Assembly: GCF_002162035.1 (NCBI RefSeq)
Contig: NZ_CP021138.1
Location: forward strand, 868,001-932,000
Source: Sulfuriferula sp. AH1
GTDB lineage: Bacteria; Pseudomonadota; Gammaproteobacteria; Burkholderiales; Sulfuriferulaceae
DNA length: 64,000 nt
Direction: 5' to 3'
Below the pieces are notes generated by a model. The model ran no database searches, was not told where the DNA came from, and was given only the letters and a program-made list of their open reading frames with translations. This document shows, in pieces, positions 21,334 through 30,634 of this stretch. Made by a program: the position numbers and the translations under genes. Positions within the stretch are counted from its first letter, which is position 1, and every line of letters starts with the position of its first letter.

Positions 21334-21816
21334 ATGAGCAATAATATTGAAATTGACAGATATGATCGGCAGATTCTGCGGCTATTGCAGCAGGAGGGGC
21401 GCCTCAGCAATCAGGAGCTGGCCGATCGCATCGGCCTGTCGCCATCGCCCTGTCTGCGACGGGTGCGTGCGCTGGAAGAGTCCGGCTTCATTACCGGTTA
21501 TCGTGCGCTGGTGGATGCCAAGGCGCTGGGCTTGTCGCTGATGGCGTTGATTCATATTTCCATGGATCAGCACACGCCGGAGCGTTTCGATCGGTTTGAA
21601 ACGGCAATCGGCGAGATTCCAGAAGTCCTGGAATGTCTCCTGATTACCGGGCAGGATGCGGATTATCAGCTCAAGGTGGTGGTGAAGGACATGGACGCGT
21701 ATCAAGAGCTGTTGCTGAACCGCATCAACCGCATCCCGGGGGTGACCGGCGTGCATTCGAGCTTTGTGCTGCGGCGGGTGGTGGACAAGACAGCACTTGA
21801 TGTCGGGGAGAAATAG
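21334..21816 (+). CDS. Lrp/AsnC-family transcriptional regulator
   Basis: This 160-residue protein has the N-terminal winged helix of the family (DRYDRQILRLLQQEG, then LADRIGLSPSPCLRRVRALE) and a C-terminal RAM/AsnC ligand-binding domain (VLECLLITGQDADYQLKVVV). It resembles Lrp-like regulators responding to amino acids. It is divergent from leuA across a very AT-rich spacer, so control of leuA and of itself is likely but unproven. Confidence 0.93.
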   Translation: MSNNIEIDRYDRQILRLLQQEGRLSNQELADRIGLSPSPCLRRVRALEESGFITGYRALVDAKALGLSLMALIHISMDQHTPERFDRFETAIGEIPEVLECLLITGQDADYQLKVVVKDMDAYQELLLNRINRIPGVTGVHSSFVLRRVVDKTALDVGEK

Positions 21817-21834
21817 CAGTGCTGGCAGGCAGCG

Positions 21835-22242
21835 TTAATGCGTGCGTCTGACCGGGATAAAGAAATCGGGCGTCATATGCCAGTATTCGGCAATTTCGGT
21901 AGCGCGTTGCAGGTCTTCCGGATGGACGAAAACCTGCATGTGGCTGTGATGCTCATGTGCCCAGGCGTTAAATGCCTGCCAGCGCCGGCCGCAGGATTCT
22001 TCGCCTAGATCGGTGCTGACTTCAACGACGCCAAGGATCTGTTCATCGCCTGGCCTGCCAGAGGCGACGATATCGGGACGCATATGGACATTCAGTACGG
22101 GTATGACCAATTCATCAGGCTCTTTGTAGCCGGCAAGATCCTGTACGGCCATGGGTTGATAACCTTGGGTTTTAAGGATGCCGATCGCGTCGCTGAGTAG
22201 CGCTTCGCGCTCACGCTGTACTGCATTGGGAAGGGTATGCAT
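21835..22242 (-). CDS. Uncharacterised protein
   Basis: This 135-residue soluble protein matches no family I recognise with confidence. ATG at 22242 is preferred over a TTG two codons upstream because AGGAG lies 7 bases before it. The central part (MRPDIVASGRPGDE, then GVVEVSTD) has an Asp...Glu-x-Ser spacing reminiscent of a PD-(D/E)XK-like core, but this is only a pattern resemblance and the usual Lys is missing. It lies between the Lrp regulator (convergent) and the slipin gene. Confidence 0.6.
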   Translation of the reverse strand: MHTLPNAVQREREALLSDAIGILKTQGYQPMAVQDLAGYKEPDELVIPVLNVHMRPDIVASGRPGDEQILGVVEVSTDLGEESCGRRWQAFNAWAHEHHSHMQVFVHPEDLQRATEIAEYWHMTPDFFIPVRRTH

Positions 22243-22492
22243 GGTCAATCTCCTGAAGAAAAATATTAACCGCTACAATTATTTATAGCATATTAATGCG
22301 GATTTCATAGTGAGGATTGCAAGCAAGCCGGGGAAATTGACGTGAACCGGGAAACACGCTAAACCGATGAAAGCTGCTTGGCAACAGCGGCTCAGGCTAC
22401 GCATGCTTGCGGATTCCGCGAATGGGCCTATAGTCATTATAGGGACGGGCATCGGTTGACGCAGGATGCGCCGCGTACGAGGGGGAAGCAAA

Positions 22493-23278
22493 ATGGCTTG
22501 GGAGACTGGTTCGATGAGCGCTTTTATACTGTTGTTGCTGATAGCTGCGTTGTCCGGCTCCGCCGTCCGTGTTTTTCGCGAATATGAGCGCGGCGTGATT
22601 TTTACCCTCGGGCGTTTCTGGAAGGTAAAGGGACCGGGACTGGTGATCGTGATTCCGGTGTTCCAGCAGGCGGTAAGGGTTGATCTGCGTACCGTGGTGC
22701 TGGAGGTGCCTACCCAGGATGTAATCTCGCGCGACAATGTTTCGGTCAAGGTCAGCGCTGTGGTCTATCTGCGCGTTGTCGATCCGCAGAAGGCCATCAT
22801 TCAGGTGGTCGATTTCTTGAATGCTACCAGTCAGCTGGCGCAGACGACCTTGCGCTCGGTATTGGGCAAGCATCTGCTGGATGACATGCTGGCGGAACGC
22901 GAGAAACTGAATCTGGATATCCAGCAGGCGCTGGATGCGCAAACTGATACCTGGGGCATCAAGGTTTCCAATGTCGAGATCAAGCAGGTGGATCTGACTG
23001 AATCCATGATACGGGCGATAGCCCGGCAAGCCGAGGCGGAACGTGAACGGCGTGCCAAAGTCATTCACGCCGAGGGCGAATTGCAGGCCTCGGAAAAACT
23101 GTTCCAGGCGGCAGCGGTGCTGGCGCAAGAGCCGCAGGCCATCCTGTTGCGTTATCTGGAAACGCTGACCGTGATCGGCGCGGACAAGAACACCACGGTC
23201 GTGTTTCCCCTACCGATGGATCTCGTCACACCCTTTTTGAAAAAAGCGGATCCGCAAGCGGGCAAAGCACCCTCCTGA
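22493..23278 (+). CDS. Slipin (SPFH/band 7 membrane protein)
   Basis: This 261-residue protein has an N-terminal hydrophobic anchor followed by the stomatin-like SPFH domain ([23 protein letters not shown], in two conserved blocks, then [20 protein letters not shown]) and a C-terminal helical part rich in Ala, Glu and Arg ([19 protein letters not shown]). Such proteins form membrane scaffolds. Bacterial slipins usually pair with an NfeD gene; none is next to this one. ATG at 22493 has a weak GGGGAA site; 22514 is an alternative. Confidence 0.88.
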   Translation: MAWETGSMSAFILLLLIAALSGSAVRVFREYERGVIFTLGRFWKVKGPGLVIVIPVFQQAVRVDLRTVVLEVPTQDVISRDNVSVKVSAVVYLRVVDPQKAIIQVVDFLNATSQLAQTTLRSVLGKHLLDDMLAEREKLNLDIQQALDAQTDTWGIKVSNVEIKQVDLTESMIRAIARQAEAERERRAKVIHAEGELQASEKLFQAAAVLAQEPQAILLRYLETLTVIGADKNTTVVFPLPMDLVTPFLKKADPQAGKAPS

Positions 23279-23310
23279 GCCATGAGCGCTTGCAGTACAT
23301 AAGTCAGGGG

Positions 23311-24489
23311 TTATTCGGCTTCCACATAATCAATCGTAAGCAGATCAGGCGTGACGGCACGCAATGCCTTGTCCATGAAACGCAAATGTGCCGGATTTGT
23401 GCGGTAATGGTCTGCCACTGCCTGACTGGCAAAGCGTATCAGCCAGCAGTAACGCAAACTGCCGTCGGGCTGCAGCGATTTGCCGGTCCTGACCGTGCGT
23501 ATCCCCGGCACGGCGCTTAGCGTCTCCTGGCCGCGCAGCATGGTCGCGGTGGTCTCGCTCTCAGCCATTTTTTCCGGCGCATTGTAAAAAGCTATCTGTT
23601 CGACTTCACGCCAGGGACGGCACTGTTTCAGCACTTCGGCTGCCCGTCCGCCGCTGCCCCAGAGCCGGATCATGCGTTCGATCTCGGTGCCGATGGCATC
23701 GCGCACGCCCGCAGTCAGCTGCGGGTAGCTGCCTTTTGGATGCTCTTTCAGCTGCGCGCGGATGCAAGCACCTGCGACATCAGCCAGCCCGGTGTAATAG
23801 TTGATTTTCGCCACGCCGTGCGCAATCAGTTTTCTGAATTGGTCGTCGGTCAGGCCGGTGCCGCCATGTATGACCAGCGGAATGCCTACCGCCTCGCTGA
23901 TCTTCGACAGGCGGGTTATGTCCAGTTTGGGCGTGCCGTGCGCCAGGCCATGCACGGTGCCGATGGATACGGCGAGGCAGTCCACACCTGTGCGTTCGAC
24001 GAAAGCTTTCGCTTCCGCAGGCAAGGTGTAGGCGATATCGCCTGTGTGTTTGTTGTCGCCGTTTTCAGCCCAGGGTACATAACCCAGCTCCCCTTCTACC
24101 GCCACACCGCAGGCGTGCGCCATGTCGGTGACTTCCCGGGTGCAGCGCAGATTCTCGTCCAGCGGCAGGGCGGAGGCGTCTATCATGACCGCGTTGCAGC
24201 CTGATTTGATGCCATGGACGGCAGATTTCATGCTGGTGCCGTGATCGAGGTTGATCGCCACCGGTACTGCGGCGCGCTGTGCACCAACGACCGCGGCTGC
24301 AATCAGCATTTCAAAATTGTAATGCTCGAGATGGGATTCCGGCAGGTTGAGCACTACCGGCGCGCGGCAAGCTTCGGCTGCTGTCAGTACACCCTCAAGA
24401 AAATCGAAGTTTGCCACATTGAAAGCGCCCACCGCGTAGCCGTGACGGTAAGCGTGGTTGAGCATGTCGGCCATGTGGACTAACGCCAT
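23311..24489 (-). CDS. Class II fructose-bisphosphate aldolase-like enzyme fused to a Dabb domain
   Basis: Residues 1 to about 290 form a class II (zinc) aldolase barrel: NLDHGTS with D82 and H83, GELGYV, GTVHGL with H180, IHGGTGL with H208, and KINYYTGL phosphate site. Such enzymes cleave or make fructose 1,6-bisphosphate (or tagatose bisphosphate). Residues about 297-392 resemble a stress-responsive A/B-barrel (Dabb) domain (SAVPGIRTVRTG, YRTNPAHLRFMD, DYVEAE). Standard class II aldolases lack this tail. A strong AAGGAGT site precedes the ATG. The nearby cbb operon suggests a Calvin-cycle role, but it is a separate transcription unit. Confidence 0.82.
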   Translation of the reverse strand: MALVHMADMLNHAYRHGYAVGAFNVANFDFLEGVLTAAEACRAPVVLNLPESHLEHYNFEMLIAAAVVGAQRAAVPVAINLDHGTSMKSAVHGIKSGCNAVMIDASALPLDENLRCTREVTDMAHACGVAVEGELGYVPWAENGDNKHTGDIAYTLPAEAKAFVERTGVDCLAVSIGTVHGLAHGTPKLDITRLSKISEAVGIPLVIHGGTGLTDDQFRKLIAHGVAKINYYTGLADVAGACIRAQLKEHPKGSYPQLTAGVRDAIGTEIERMIRLWGSGGRAAEVLKQCRPWREVEQIAFYNAPEKMAESETTATMLRGQETLSAVPGIRTVRTGKSLQPDGSLRYCWLIRFASQAVADHYRTNPAHLRFMDKALRAVTPDLLTIDYVEAE

Positions 24490-24607
24490 GAGTACTCCTT
24501 AAGGCTCGTTAACGAAATAATCGGAACAAACTTTGCCGTGCATTCTCTATACATTCAAAAACGTGTATCGTATTCCTCGAGGAGACGTTCCTAAAGGAGA
24601 TGCTCTT

Positions 24608-25009
24608 ATGGAAATTACCTGCTACCGCAATCCGGAAGTGAGCCGGGAGCCGGGTCAATTGGCTGCGGCTACTTACAATCTCGCTCACACGCTGCTGTCA
24701 CGCAGTGCCACAGGTAATCTGTTCATTCCTATTCGCGCCATGCAATATCTGGCGATTCTGGACGAGGAAGAGCTGGTGTTTCTGGACGGCGTACATAAAT
24801 GCTGGATCGATGTGGCCTGGCGTCATTTCCGTCCTCAGACCAGAGTTTCGCTGGCAGACCCGGTGACATACGAAGCGGTTTATTACTCCGGCAACGCTAA
24901 AAATATCGCGTTGCGTTTGCAGGCCGAACTGCCGAGGGCGTTGCATGCGCTGGAAAACAAATCACGAATCGATGCTCCCGCGCGCGTGTTCAAATTCCCG
25001 GCGCCCTAG
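24608..25009 (+). CDS. Uncharacterised protein near the cbb operon
   Basis: This 133-residue soluble protein has no family I recognise. ATG at 24608 is chosen because AAAGGAG lies 8 bases upstream; the longer in-frame start at 24533 adds residues without a ribosome site. The sequence alternates predicted beta (NLFIPIRAMQYLAILDEEELVFLDG) and mixed segments with VTYEAVYYSG. It is divergent from the aldolase-Dabb gene and ends 3 bases from the convergent 100-residue gene of the cbb operon, so a link with carbon fixation is possible. Confidence 0.65.
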   Translation: MEITCYRNPEVSREPGQLAAATYNLAHTLLSRSATGNLFIPIRAMQYLAILDEEELVFLDGVHKCWIDVAWRHFRPQTRVSLADPVTYEAVYYSGNAKNIALRLQAELPRALHALENKSRIDAPARVFKFPAP

Positions 25010-25012
25010 CGT

Positions 25013-25315
25013 TTACTCGTCTTCATCCAGTTCCGCATTCCAGCCTTCGTTGCGTGCGGTGGTGATGGCCCGCGCATACAGTTGGGTATGCTTGTCGCGC
25101 AGCTCGTCGGGCAGACGGCTTGGCAGGTGGGCGTAGGGCTCCCAGGCGGCATAGACCTGCTCATAAAGGTTCTGCATGCGTGCCGAATCCCAGCCTTCGC
25201 AGGTTTCGGTTTCGGGAATGATGCCGAAAACCCATGCATCGCGCACTATGCGCCCCAGGTGGGTCAATCCGCCATTGGTGTCCTTGTCGACACCTGCATA
25301 TGTTTGTACTGTCAT
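25013..25315 (-). CDS. Small uncharacterised protein at the end of the cbbLSQO operon
   Basis: This 100-residue acidic soluble protein overlaps the cbbO stop by four bases (ATGA), which implies translational coupling. It has a conserved-looking core (GRIVRDAWVFGIIPETETC, then GWDSARMQNLYEQVYAAWEPY) and an acidic C terminus ending ELDEDE. I recall similarly placed small genes after cbbO in some autotrophs, but no function is known to me. A partner or adaptor of the CbbQ-CbbO activase is the simplest idea. Confidence 0.72.
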   Translation of the reverse strand: MTVQTYAGVDKDTNGGLTHLGRIVRDAWVFGIIPETETCEGWDSARMQNLYEQVYAAWEPYAHLPSRLPDELRDKHTQLYARAITTARNEGWNAELDEDE

Positions 25316-27639
25316 CGTGTCAGTCCTGCGTAAAGTACCGGCAATTTCTCCGGCAATCGTTCAACATGATCCACGACCATGTAATTGCGCGCGCCAAAAA
25401 TACGCGATACGTACTGGTCGGCACGCGGGTCGAGGCTCATGCAATAAGTAGTGACACCGGCGCGGGCGACTTCTTCTACCGCTTTCTTGGTATCGAAACG
25501 CAGGTATTGCGGGTCGCGCACATCGATGTCCGCGGGTTCGCCATCGGTAATCACCAACAGCAGTTTCTTCGAAGACTTCTGCAGCTTCAAATAATGTCCG
25601 GCATGGCGTATGGCAGCGCCCATGCGCGTGGATAGCTGCCCGGTCATGCCCGCCAGTTTGGATTTGGGTACGTCATTATAAGGCTGATCGAAGTCCTTGA
25701 AGCGATAATACTCCACGTCGTGACGGCCATCCGAACAAAAACCGTGTATCGCGAACGGGTCGCCGATCTTGTGAATCGCGTCCGCCAGCAATACGGTAGC
25801 CTGGCGCGTCAGGTCGAGCACGCTGTAATCCTGCCCGGCGACTTTTTCGTTGGTGGATTCGGATAAATCCAGCAGCACCATCACCGAAATGTCGCGCACC
25901 TTGCGTACCGAGCGCATCATGATGCGCGTATCCGGCTGCATGCCCATGCGCATGTCGATCATCGAGCGCAGTGCGGCGTTGATGTCGATTTCGTCGCCGT
26001 CTTCCAGCTTGCGGATGCGCGTGACACCTTGCGGTTGCATCGCATCGAGCAGGAATTTGAGGCGGCCGATGGTGCGTTTATGCTGGGCGGTAATGTCATC
26101 GATGACCTGCATGTCACCGGATTTGGCGCGTTTTTCCAACACCGTGGCCCAGGTCGGGCGCTCGAGCTGGATCTGGTAATCCCATTCCGAATAGTGGAAA
26201 GGGGCGGCAGCGGGTTCCTTGCCCTCCATCTCGTTAAAACTGACGCCGGTGTCCTCGTACGGGAACAGCTCGGTACCGAGCACCCAGATTTCCTGTGCAT
26301 CGTCGCCGGCCAGTTCGCAATCTATCTCATTGGCCATTTCCATCACGCTGACGTATTTGCGTACTTGCTTGATGGATTCGTAGCCAGCCGATTGCGCCTT
26401 GTCGAAGTCGAATTCTTCGAACTCCCAGAAATAGCGGTTGTCGTCGCGGTACGGTGCTCTAAGCACGTCGGTCCGCGCGTTGAACGGAATGCGCAGCTGC
26501 GACAGTTCGTGCGCCAATGCAACGCCGATTTCCCACGAGATCGTGTTGTCGGCCAGGTATTCCTGCTGGGCTTTGAACAATGCACGTGCCTTGGCGATGA
26601 TGGGATGGCCGTCCTCGTAATCTGGATCGAGCAGCGCGCGTGCGATGCGATTGAGGTAGTCGCCCAGCGTCGCGGACTGATCCGGGGTAACGAAATGCAG
26701 CGATGCCCACAACTGGTTCAGGCCGGGGAAGGCGTTGATGGCGATCTGTTCTATCCGCGCATCCTCTATCACCGAGATCACCGCCATCTGCAACGGATTG
26801 AGGCTTTCGGCCGAAATCGGCGTGCGGGTATAGACTACGTGCGCGGCGCAATGGGCGGCGGTGGCGCGGTAGAGCTCCAGTCCGGAGATGCCTGCGACAT
26901 CGTCATAGGCGTCCGGTATGTAGATCAGGTAATTTTCAATGTATGGCTTGTAGCCTTCACGGTGCTCAAAGTCGCCGGAAGTAGGGCGCATGAAAAAGTC
27001 GCGGGCCCACAACGCACGCAAGTACATGTTGATGCGGCGCTGGATATCGACGAACAGCGTGCCCTTGCGCTCCTGTTGCAGCATGGCCTGCGATTCCTTG
27101 CTTTCCAGCCCGAAATAGCGTACTTGCTCGGGATAGTCGGTGCGGTGCGCCTGTGCACCCCACAGCGCCCAGCGGCGCAAGCCGCCCAGCGTCAGATTGC
27201 CCAGCAAGGTGTCGAGGTGGTCAAGCATCGGGCGCAAGCCGCGCGGTGCCTGCGATATCAGCAGGTTCAGCAATTGTAGATAGCCGCGGAATACCTGTTC
27301 GTCGCCGAGGCGCTTGGCAGCGATGGGCGCGGTGGAATATATCCGCTCGATCACCGCGCCGCTGGTCTTGGACGCCATCATCATGCCGGTCTGTATCAGA
27401 TCGGGAATGATGTCTTCGCCAATTTCCTTGGCCACGGCGGGGGTTTCCTGGATGTAGGCGACCACCAGATCGCAGCCGCGACCCAGATTCTTGAGCGAGC
27501 GGGCACCTGTCATGTAATTGTTCAGTCCCTGCGGGCTGAACACTTTGGTGGCTTCGTGCCAGGACGCTTCCAGTACGCCTCTGGATTGCTCCGAGAGTTC
27601 GCCGAGTGTGTCTTGATAGTCTTCGAGATTAATGCTCAT
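25312..27639 (-). CDS. cbbO: CbbO, von Willebrand factor A domain RuBisCO activase subunit
   Basis: This 775-residue protein works with the AAA+ ring CbbQ to remove inhibitory sugar phosphates from RuBisCO. The C-terminal VWA domain (from about residue 580) carries the MIDAS motif DLSEST (DxSxS) near residue 590, and later conserved ITDGEPADI. The large N-terminal part is helical and acidic. It is a NorD relative; the position next to cbbQ and cbbLS identifies it as CbbO. It starts 63 bases after cbbQ. Confidence 0.92.
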   Translation of the reverse strand: MSINLEDYQDTLGELSEQSRGVLEASWHEATKVFSPQGLNNYMTGARSLKNLGRGCDLVVAYIQETPAVAKEIGEDIIPDLIQTGMMMASKTSGAVIERIYSTAPIAAKRLGDEQVFRGYLQLLNLLISQAPRGLRPMLDHLDTLLGNLTLGGLRRWALWGAQAHRTDYPEQVRYFGLESKESQAMLQQERKGTLFVDIQRRINMYLRALWARDFFMRPTSGDFEHREGYKPYIENYLIYIPDAYDDVAGISGLELYRATAAHCAAHVVYTRTPISAESLNPLQMAVISVIEDARIEQIAINAFPGLNQLWASLHFVTPDQSATLGDYLNRIARALLDPDYEDGHPIIAKARALFKAQQEYLADNTISWEIGVALAHELSQLRIPFNARTDVLRAPYRDDNRYFWEFEEFDFDKAQSAGYESIKQVRKYVSVMEMANEIDCELAGDDAQEIWVLGTELFPYEDTGVSFNEMEGKEPAAAPFHYSEWDYQIQLERPTWATVLEKRAKSGDMQVIDDITAQHKRTIGRLKFLLDAMQPQGVTRIRKLEDGDEIDINAALRSMIDMRMGMQPDTRIMMRSVRKVRDISVMVLLDLSESTNEKVAGQDYSVLDLTRQATVLLADAIHKIGDPFAIHGFCSDGRHDVEYYRFKDFDQPYNDVPKSKLAGMTGQLSTRMGAAIRHAGHYLKLQKSSKKLLLVITDGEPADIDVRDPQYLRFDTKKAVEEVARAGVTTYCMSLDPRADQYVSRIFGARNYMVVDHVERLPEKLPVLYAGLTR

Positions 27640-27702
27640 ATTCTACCTGACGATGTGGGGCAGCGTGGAAGGTGGCGATGGCCACCAGCCTGCTGCGTAT
27701 GA

Positions 27703-28506
27703 CTAAAAGAATGTCGTAACGGCTGCATCCAGCGCATCGCGCATGTCGGGGTCATCCGTGATCGGACGCACCAGCGCCACGCGGCAGGCAGCCTGAGGAT
27801 TCACCCCAGTGGCGATCAGCGATCCGGCGTAGATCAGCATGCGGGTCGAGATGCCTTCGTCCAGTCCGTGGCCTTTCAGGTTGCGCGCACGTTCCGCAAT
27901 GGAGACCAGCTTGCCTGCGACTTCTGCGGACACGCCGGTTTCATGCGACACGATTTCAGTTTCGATGTCATGCGTCGGATAATTGAAATCCAGCGCGCCG
28001 AACCGTTGTTTGGTGGACTGTTTCAGATCCTTCATCAGGCTCTGGTAGCCCGGATTGTAGGAAATCACCAGTTGAAAATCGGGGTGCGCCTGTATCAGTT
28101 CGCCCTTCTTCTCCAGAGGCAGTACGCGACGTGCGTCGGTCAGCGGGTGGATTACCACGGTGGTGTCCTGACGGGCTTCCACGACTTCGTCCAGATAGCA
28201 AATCGCGCCATAACGGGCGGCGATGGCCAGCGGACCGTCTTGCCAGCGTGTGCCGGATGCATCCAGCAGAAAGCGACCGACCAGATCGGATGCTGTCATG
28301 TCCTCATTACAGGCTACCGTGATCAGGGGTTTTCCCAGCTTCCACGCCATGTGTTCCACAAAGCGGGTTTTGCCGCAACCGGTAGGGCCCTTCAGCATCA
28401 TGGGCATGCGCACGGCATAGGTGGCTTCGTACAGCTCTACCTCATCGGCGACAGGGCGGTAATAGGGTTCTTTCTCAATCAGGTACTGCTTGATGACGTC
28501 GTTCAT
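27703..28506 (-). CDS. cbbQ: CbbQ, MoxR-type AAA+ RuBisCO activase
   Basis: This 267-residue ATPase forms the hexameric motor of the CbbQO activase. Walker A is GPTGCGKT (residues 40-47); Walker B is [10 protein letters not shown]; the VISYNPGYQ sensor 1 region and the C-terminal CbbQ-type helical domain ([20 protein letters not shown]) follow. A GGAGCT ribosome site precedes ATG. A strong hairpin lies between cbbS and this gene, so it may be expressed less than RuBisCO itself. Confidence 0.95.
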   Translation of the reverse strand: MNDVIKQYLIEKEPYYRPVADEVELYEATYAVRMPMMLKGPTGCGKTRFVEHMAWKLGKPLITVACNEDMTASDLVGRFLLDASGTRWQDGPLAIAARYGAICYLDEVVEARQDTTVVIHPLTDARRVLPLEKKGELIQAHPDFQLVISYNPGYQSLMKDLKQSTKQRFGALDFNYPTHDIETEIVSHETGVSAEVAGKLVSIAERARNLKGHGLDEGISTRMLIYAGSLIATGVNPQAACRVALVRPITDDPDMRDALDAAVTTFF

Positions 28507-28542
28507 CGTAGAGCTCCAGTTAATAACAACTCACAGAAACAG

Positions 28543-28573
28543 AGGCCTCCGCCCCTTGCGGATGCGGAGGCCT
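28543..28573 (-). terminator. Hairpin between cbbS and cbbQ (attenuator or mRNA stabiliser)
   Basis: A perfect 10-bp stem (AGGCCTCCGC at 28543-28552 with its complement at 28564-28573, 11-base loop) lies 26 bases past the cbbS stop. On the minus strand it is followed by a weakly U-rich stretch (CTGTTTCTG), so termination would be partial. It could set the high RuBisCO to low activase ratio or protect the cbbLS 3' end. Confidence 0.6.
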
Positions 28574-28599
28574 TGTGACGGTTCAACAGTGTTGCGGAC

Positions 28600-28956
28600 T
28601 TAAACAGTCTTGCCGCGGTAGATCACCATGGATGTGCCTTGGGATTGATTGAAGTTGTTGTAACCAATCAGGCGCACATGGTTATCAGGGTTGGCTTTGT
28701 GGCAAGCCAGTGCTTCAGCCAGCACGACGTTCACGTCGGTTTCGCCGAACATCGGCAGCTTCCACATGTACCAGTATGAGTCCATCAGGTATTGCGGTTC
28801 GATGTGCTCGATAGCCGGGTTCCAGCCTTTGGAAACCAGGTATTCCACCTGTTTTCTGATTTCGGCTTCGCTCATCGCAGGCAAGTAAGAGAAAGTCTCA
28901 AATTTGCGGCTGGCTGGATCGCTCAAGCGCGATTTGTAATCCATCACTTCATTCAT
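28600..28956 (-). CDS. cbbS: RuBisCO small subunit, form I
   Basis: This 118-residue small subunit caps the L8S8 enzyme. Family features are [19 protein letters not shown] at the N terminus, then [20 protein letters not shown] and a C-terminal [22 protein letters not shown] precedes the ATG. It follows cbbL after 88 bases with no terminator in between. Confidence 0.97.
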   Translation of the reverse strand: MNEVMDYKSRLSDPASRKFETFSYLPAMSEAEIRKQVEYLVSKGWNPAIEHIEPQYLMDSYWYMWKLPMFGETDVNVVLAEALACHKANPDNHVRLIGYNNFNQSQGTSMVIYRGKTV

Positions 28957-29044
28957 GATTCATCCTTTTTAAATCGATAGTTTCGTCAATTCCGCAACGG
29001 TAGCGGGCGATTAAGCCCAAGACCGCTGCAGAATCAGGGCATGC

Positions 29045-30466
29045 TTACTTGTGAGCAACGTCCAGCTTGTCGACAGTGTCGAACTCGAACTTGATTTCTT
29101 TCCATGTTTCCATGGCGATTTTCAATTCGGGGCTGCTTGCAGCTGCCTTGGTCAGGATCTCTTTGCCTTCCTTCTCAATGGCTACGCCCTGGTTGCGTGC
29201 TTCTACGCAAGCTTCCAGTGCCACGCGGTTAGCAGCTGCACCAGCCGCGTTACCCCATGGGTGGCCTAATGTACCGCCACCGAATTGCAATACGGAGTCA
29301 TCGCCGAAGATGTTGACCAGCGCCGGCATGTGCCAAACGTGAATACCGCCGGATGCAACCGGCAATACACCGGGCATGGAACCCCAGTCCTGATCGAAGA
29401 ACAGGCCGCGGCTGCGATCTTCCTTGATGAATTCGTCACGCATGGTGTCGATCCAGCCCAGAGTCGCTTCGCGGTCGCCTTCCAGTTTGCCGACAACGGT
29501 ACCGGAGTGCAGGTGATCACCACCCGACAGACGCAGAACCTTGGTCAGCACGCGGAAGTGGATACCGTGGTGCGGGTTGCGGTCGAGCACGGCGTGCATG
29601 GCGCGGTGGATGTGCAACAGCATGCCGTTGTTGCGGCACCAGTTAGCCAGACCTGTGTTGGCGGTCAAACCGCCGGTCAGGTAATCGTGCATGATGATCG
29701 GTGCGCCGATTTCCTTGGCGAACTCTGCACGCTTGTACATTTCTTCCGGTGTTGGCGCGGTAACGTTCAGGTAGTGGCCTTTGCGCTCGCCAGTTTCACG
29801 TTCAGCCTTCAATGTAGCTTCGTGCACGAATTCGAAACGATCGCGCCAACGCATGAACGGCTGGCTGTTGACGTTTTCGTCGTCCTTGGTGAAGTCCAGA
29901 CCGCCGCGCAAGCACTCGTAAACAGCGCGACCGTAGTTCTTCGCAGACAGACCCAGCTTGGGTTTGATGGTGCAACCCAGCAATGGACGGCCATACTTGT
30001 TCATTTTGTCGCGTTCGACCTGGATGCCTTGAGGAGGACCGCCGCAGGTTTTTACGTAAGCGATCGGGAAACGTACGTCTTCCAGACGCAATGCGCGCAA
30101 TGCCTTGAAACCGAATACGTTACCAACCAGCGAGGTCAGCACGTTAACGACGGAACCTTCTTCGAACAGGTCAATCGGATAAGCAACGAAAGCGTAGAAA
30201 CATGTGTCGTCGCCAGGTACGTCTTCTATGCGATAGGCGCGGCCTTTGTAGTAATCCAGATCGGTCAACAGGTCGGTCCACACGGTGGTCCAGGTACCGG
30301 TTGAAGACTCGGCAGCAACAGCAGCAGCAACTTCTTCGCGATCAACACCCGGTTGAGGGGTGATTTTGAAACAGGCGAGAATATCGGTATCCAGCGGCGT
30401 ATATTCCGGCGTCCAGTAAGTTGCGCGGTACTCTTTCACACCGGCGTTATATGATTTTACAGCCAT
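29045..30466 (-). CDS. cbbL: RuBisCO large subunit, form IA
   Basis: This 473-residue subunit fixes CO2 onto ribulose 1,5-bisphosphate. Active-site residues are K168 and K170 ([10 protein letters not shown]), the carbamylated K194 with D196 and E197 ([11 protein letters not shown]), HIHRAMHAV and the loop-6 Lys in [10 protein letters not shown]. The sequence is green-like form IA; no carboxysome genes follow, and the cbbQO genes downstream point to the non-carboxysomal (IAq) subtype. ATG at 30466 is chosen: AAAGGAGAA lies just upstream and [13 protein letters not shown] is the family N terminus, while the longer in-frame start runs into the promoter region. Confidence 0.98.
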   Translation of the reverse strand: MAVKSYNAGVKEYRATYWTPEYTPLDTDILACFKITPQPGVDREEVAAAVAAESSTGTWTTVWTDLLTDLDYYKGRAYRIEDVPGDDTCFYAFVAYPIDLFEEGSVVNVLTSLVGNVFGFKALRALRLEDVRFPIAYVKTCGGPPQGIQVERDKMNKYGRPLLGCTIKPKLGLSAKNYGRAVYECLRGGLDFTKDDENVNSQPFMRWRDRFEFVHEATLKAERETGERKGHYLNVTAPTPEEMYKRAEFAKEIGAPIIMHDYLTGGLTANTGLANWCRNNGMLLHIHRAMHAVLDRNPHHGIHFRVLTKVLRLSGGDHLHSGTVVGKLEGDREATLGWIDTMRDEFIKEDRSRGLFFDQDWGSMPGVLPVASGGIHVWHMPALVNIFGDDSVLQFGGGTLGHPWGNAAGAAANRVALEACVEARNQGVAIEKEGKEILTKAAASSPELKIAMETWKEIKFEFDTVDKLDVAHK

Positions 30467-30521
30467 TGAAATTCTCCTTTCAAGGTTGGGGCAATGTGCT
30501 TTCCTGTGAGGGGCAGCGTAT

Positions 30522-30551
30522 AGCTCAATTGAGCTTGATGTAAATATAGCA
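30522..30551 (-). promoter_or_regulatory. Candidate cbbL promoter with adjacent 14-bp palindrome
   Basis: On the minus strand an extended -10 element (TGCTATATT, 30551-30543) is followed about 8 bases later by a perfect 14-bp palindrome AGCTCAATTGAGCT (30535-30522), around the expected transcription start. The 84 bases upstream toward cbbR are very AT-rich, the usual place for CbbR binding, though no single clear LysR site stands out. The palindrome may be an operator or fold in the 5' leader. Confidence 0.45.
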
Positions 30552-30634
30552 GTCGATAACAATAAATAATAATTGTAATTTTGAATGTATATGATAGATT
30601 AATATCAATGAATGATTTTTTGATTGGAAGTAGG

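Noticed and set aside
26029-27279. Long 416-codon plus-strand open frame opposite cbbO
   Set aside because: It lies wholly antisense to a well-conserved cbbO, has no ribosome site and looks like a codon-bias shadow.
29285-30304. 339-codon plus-strand open frame opposite cbbL
   Set aside because: It is the antisense shadow of the highly biased cbbL coding sequence; its protein shows no recognisable domain.
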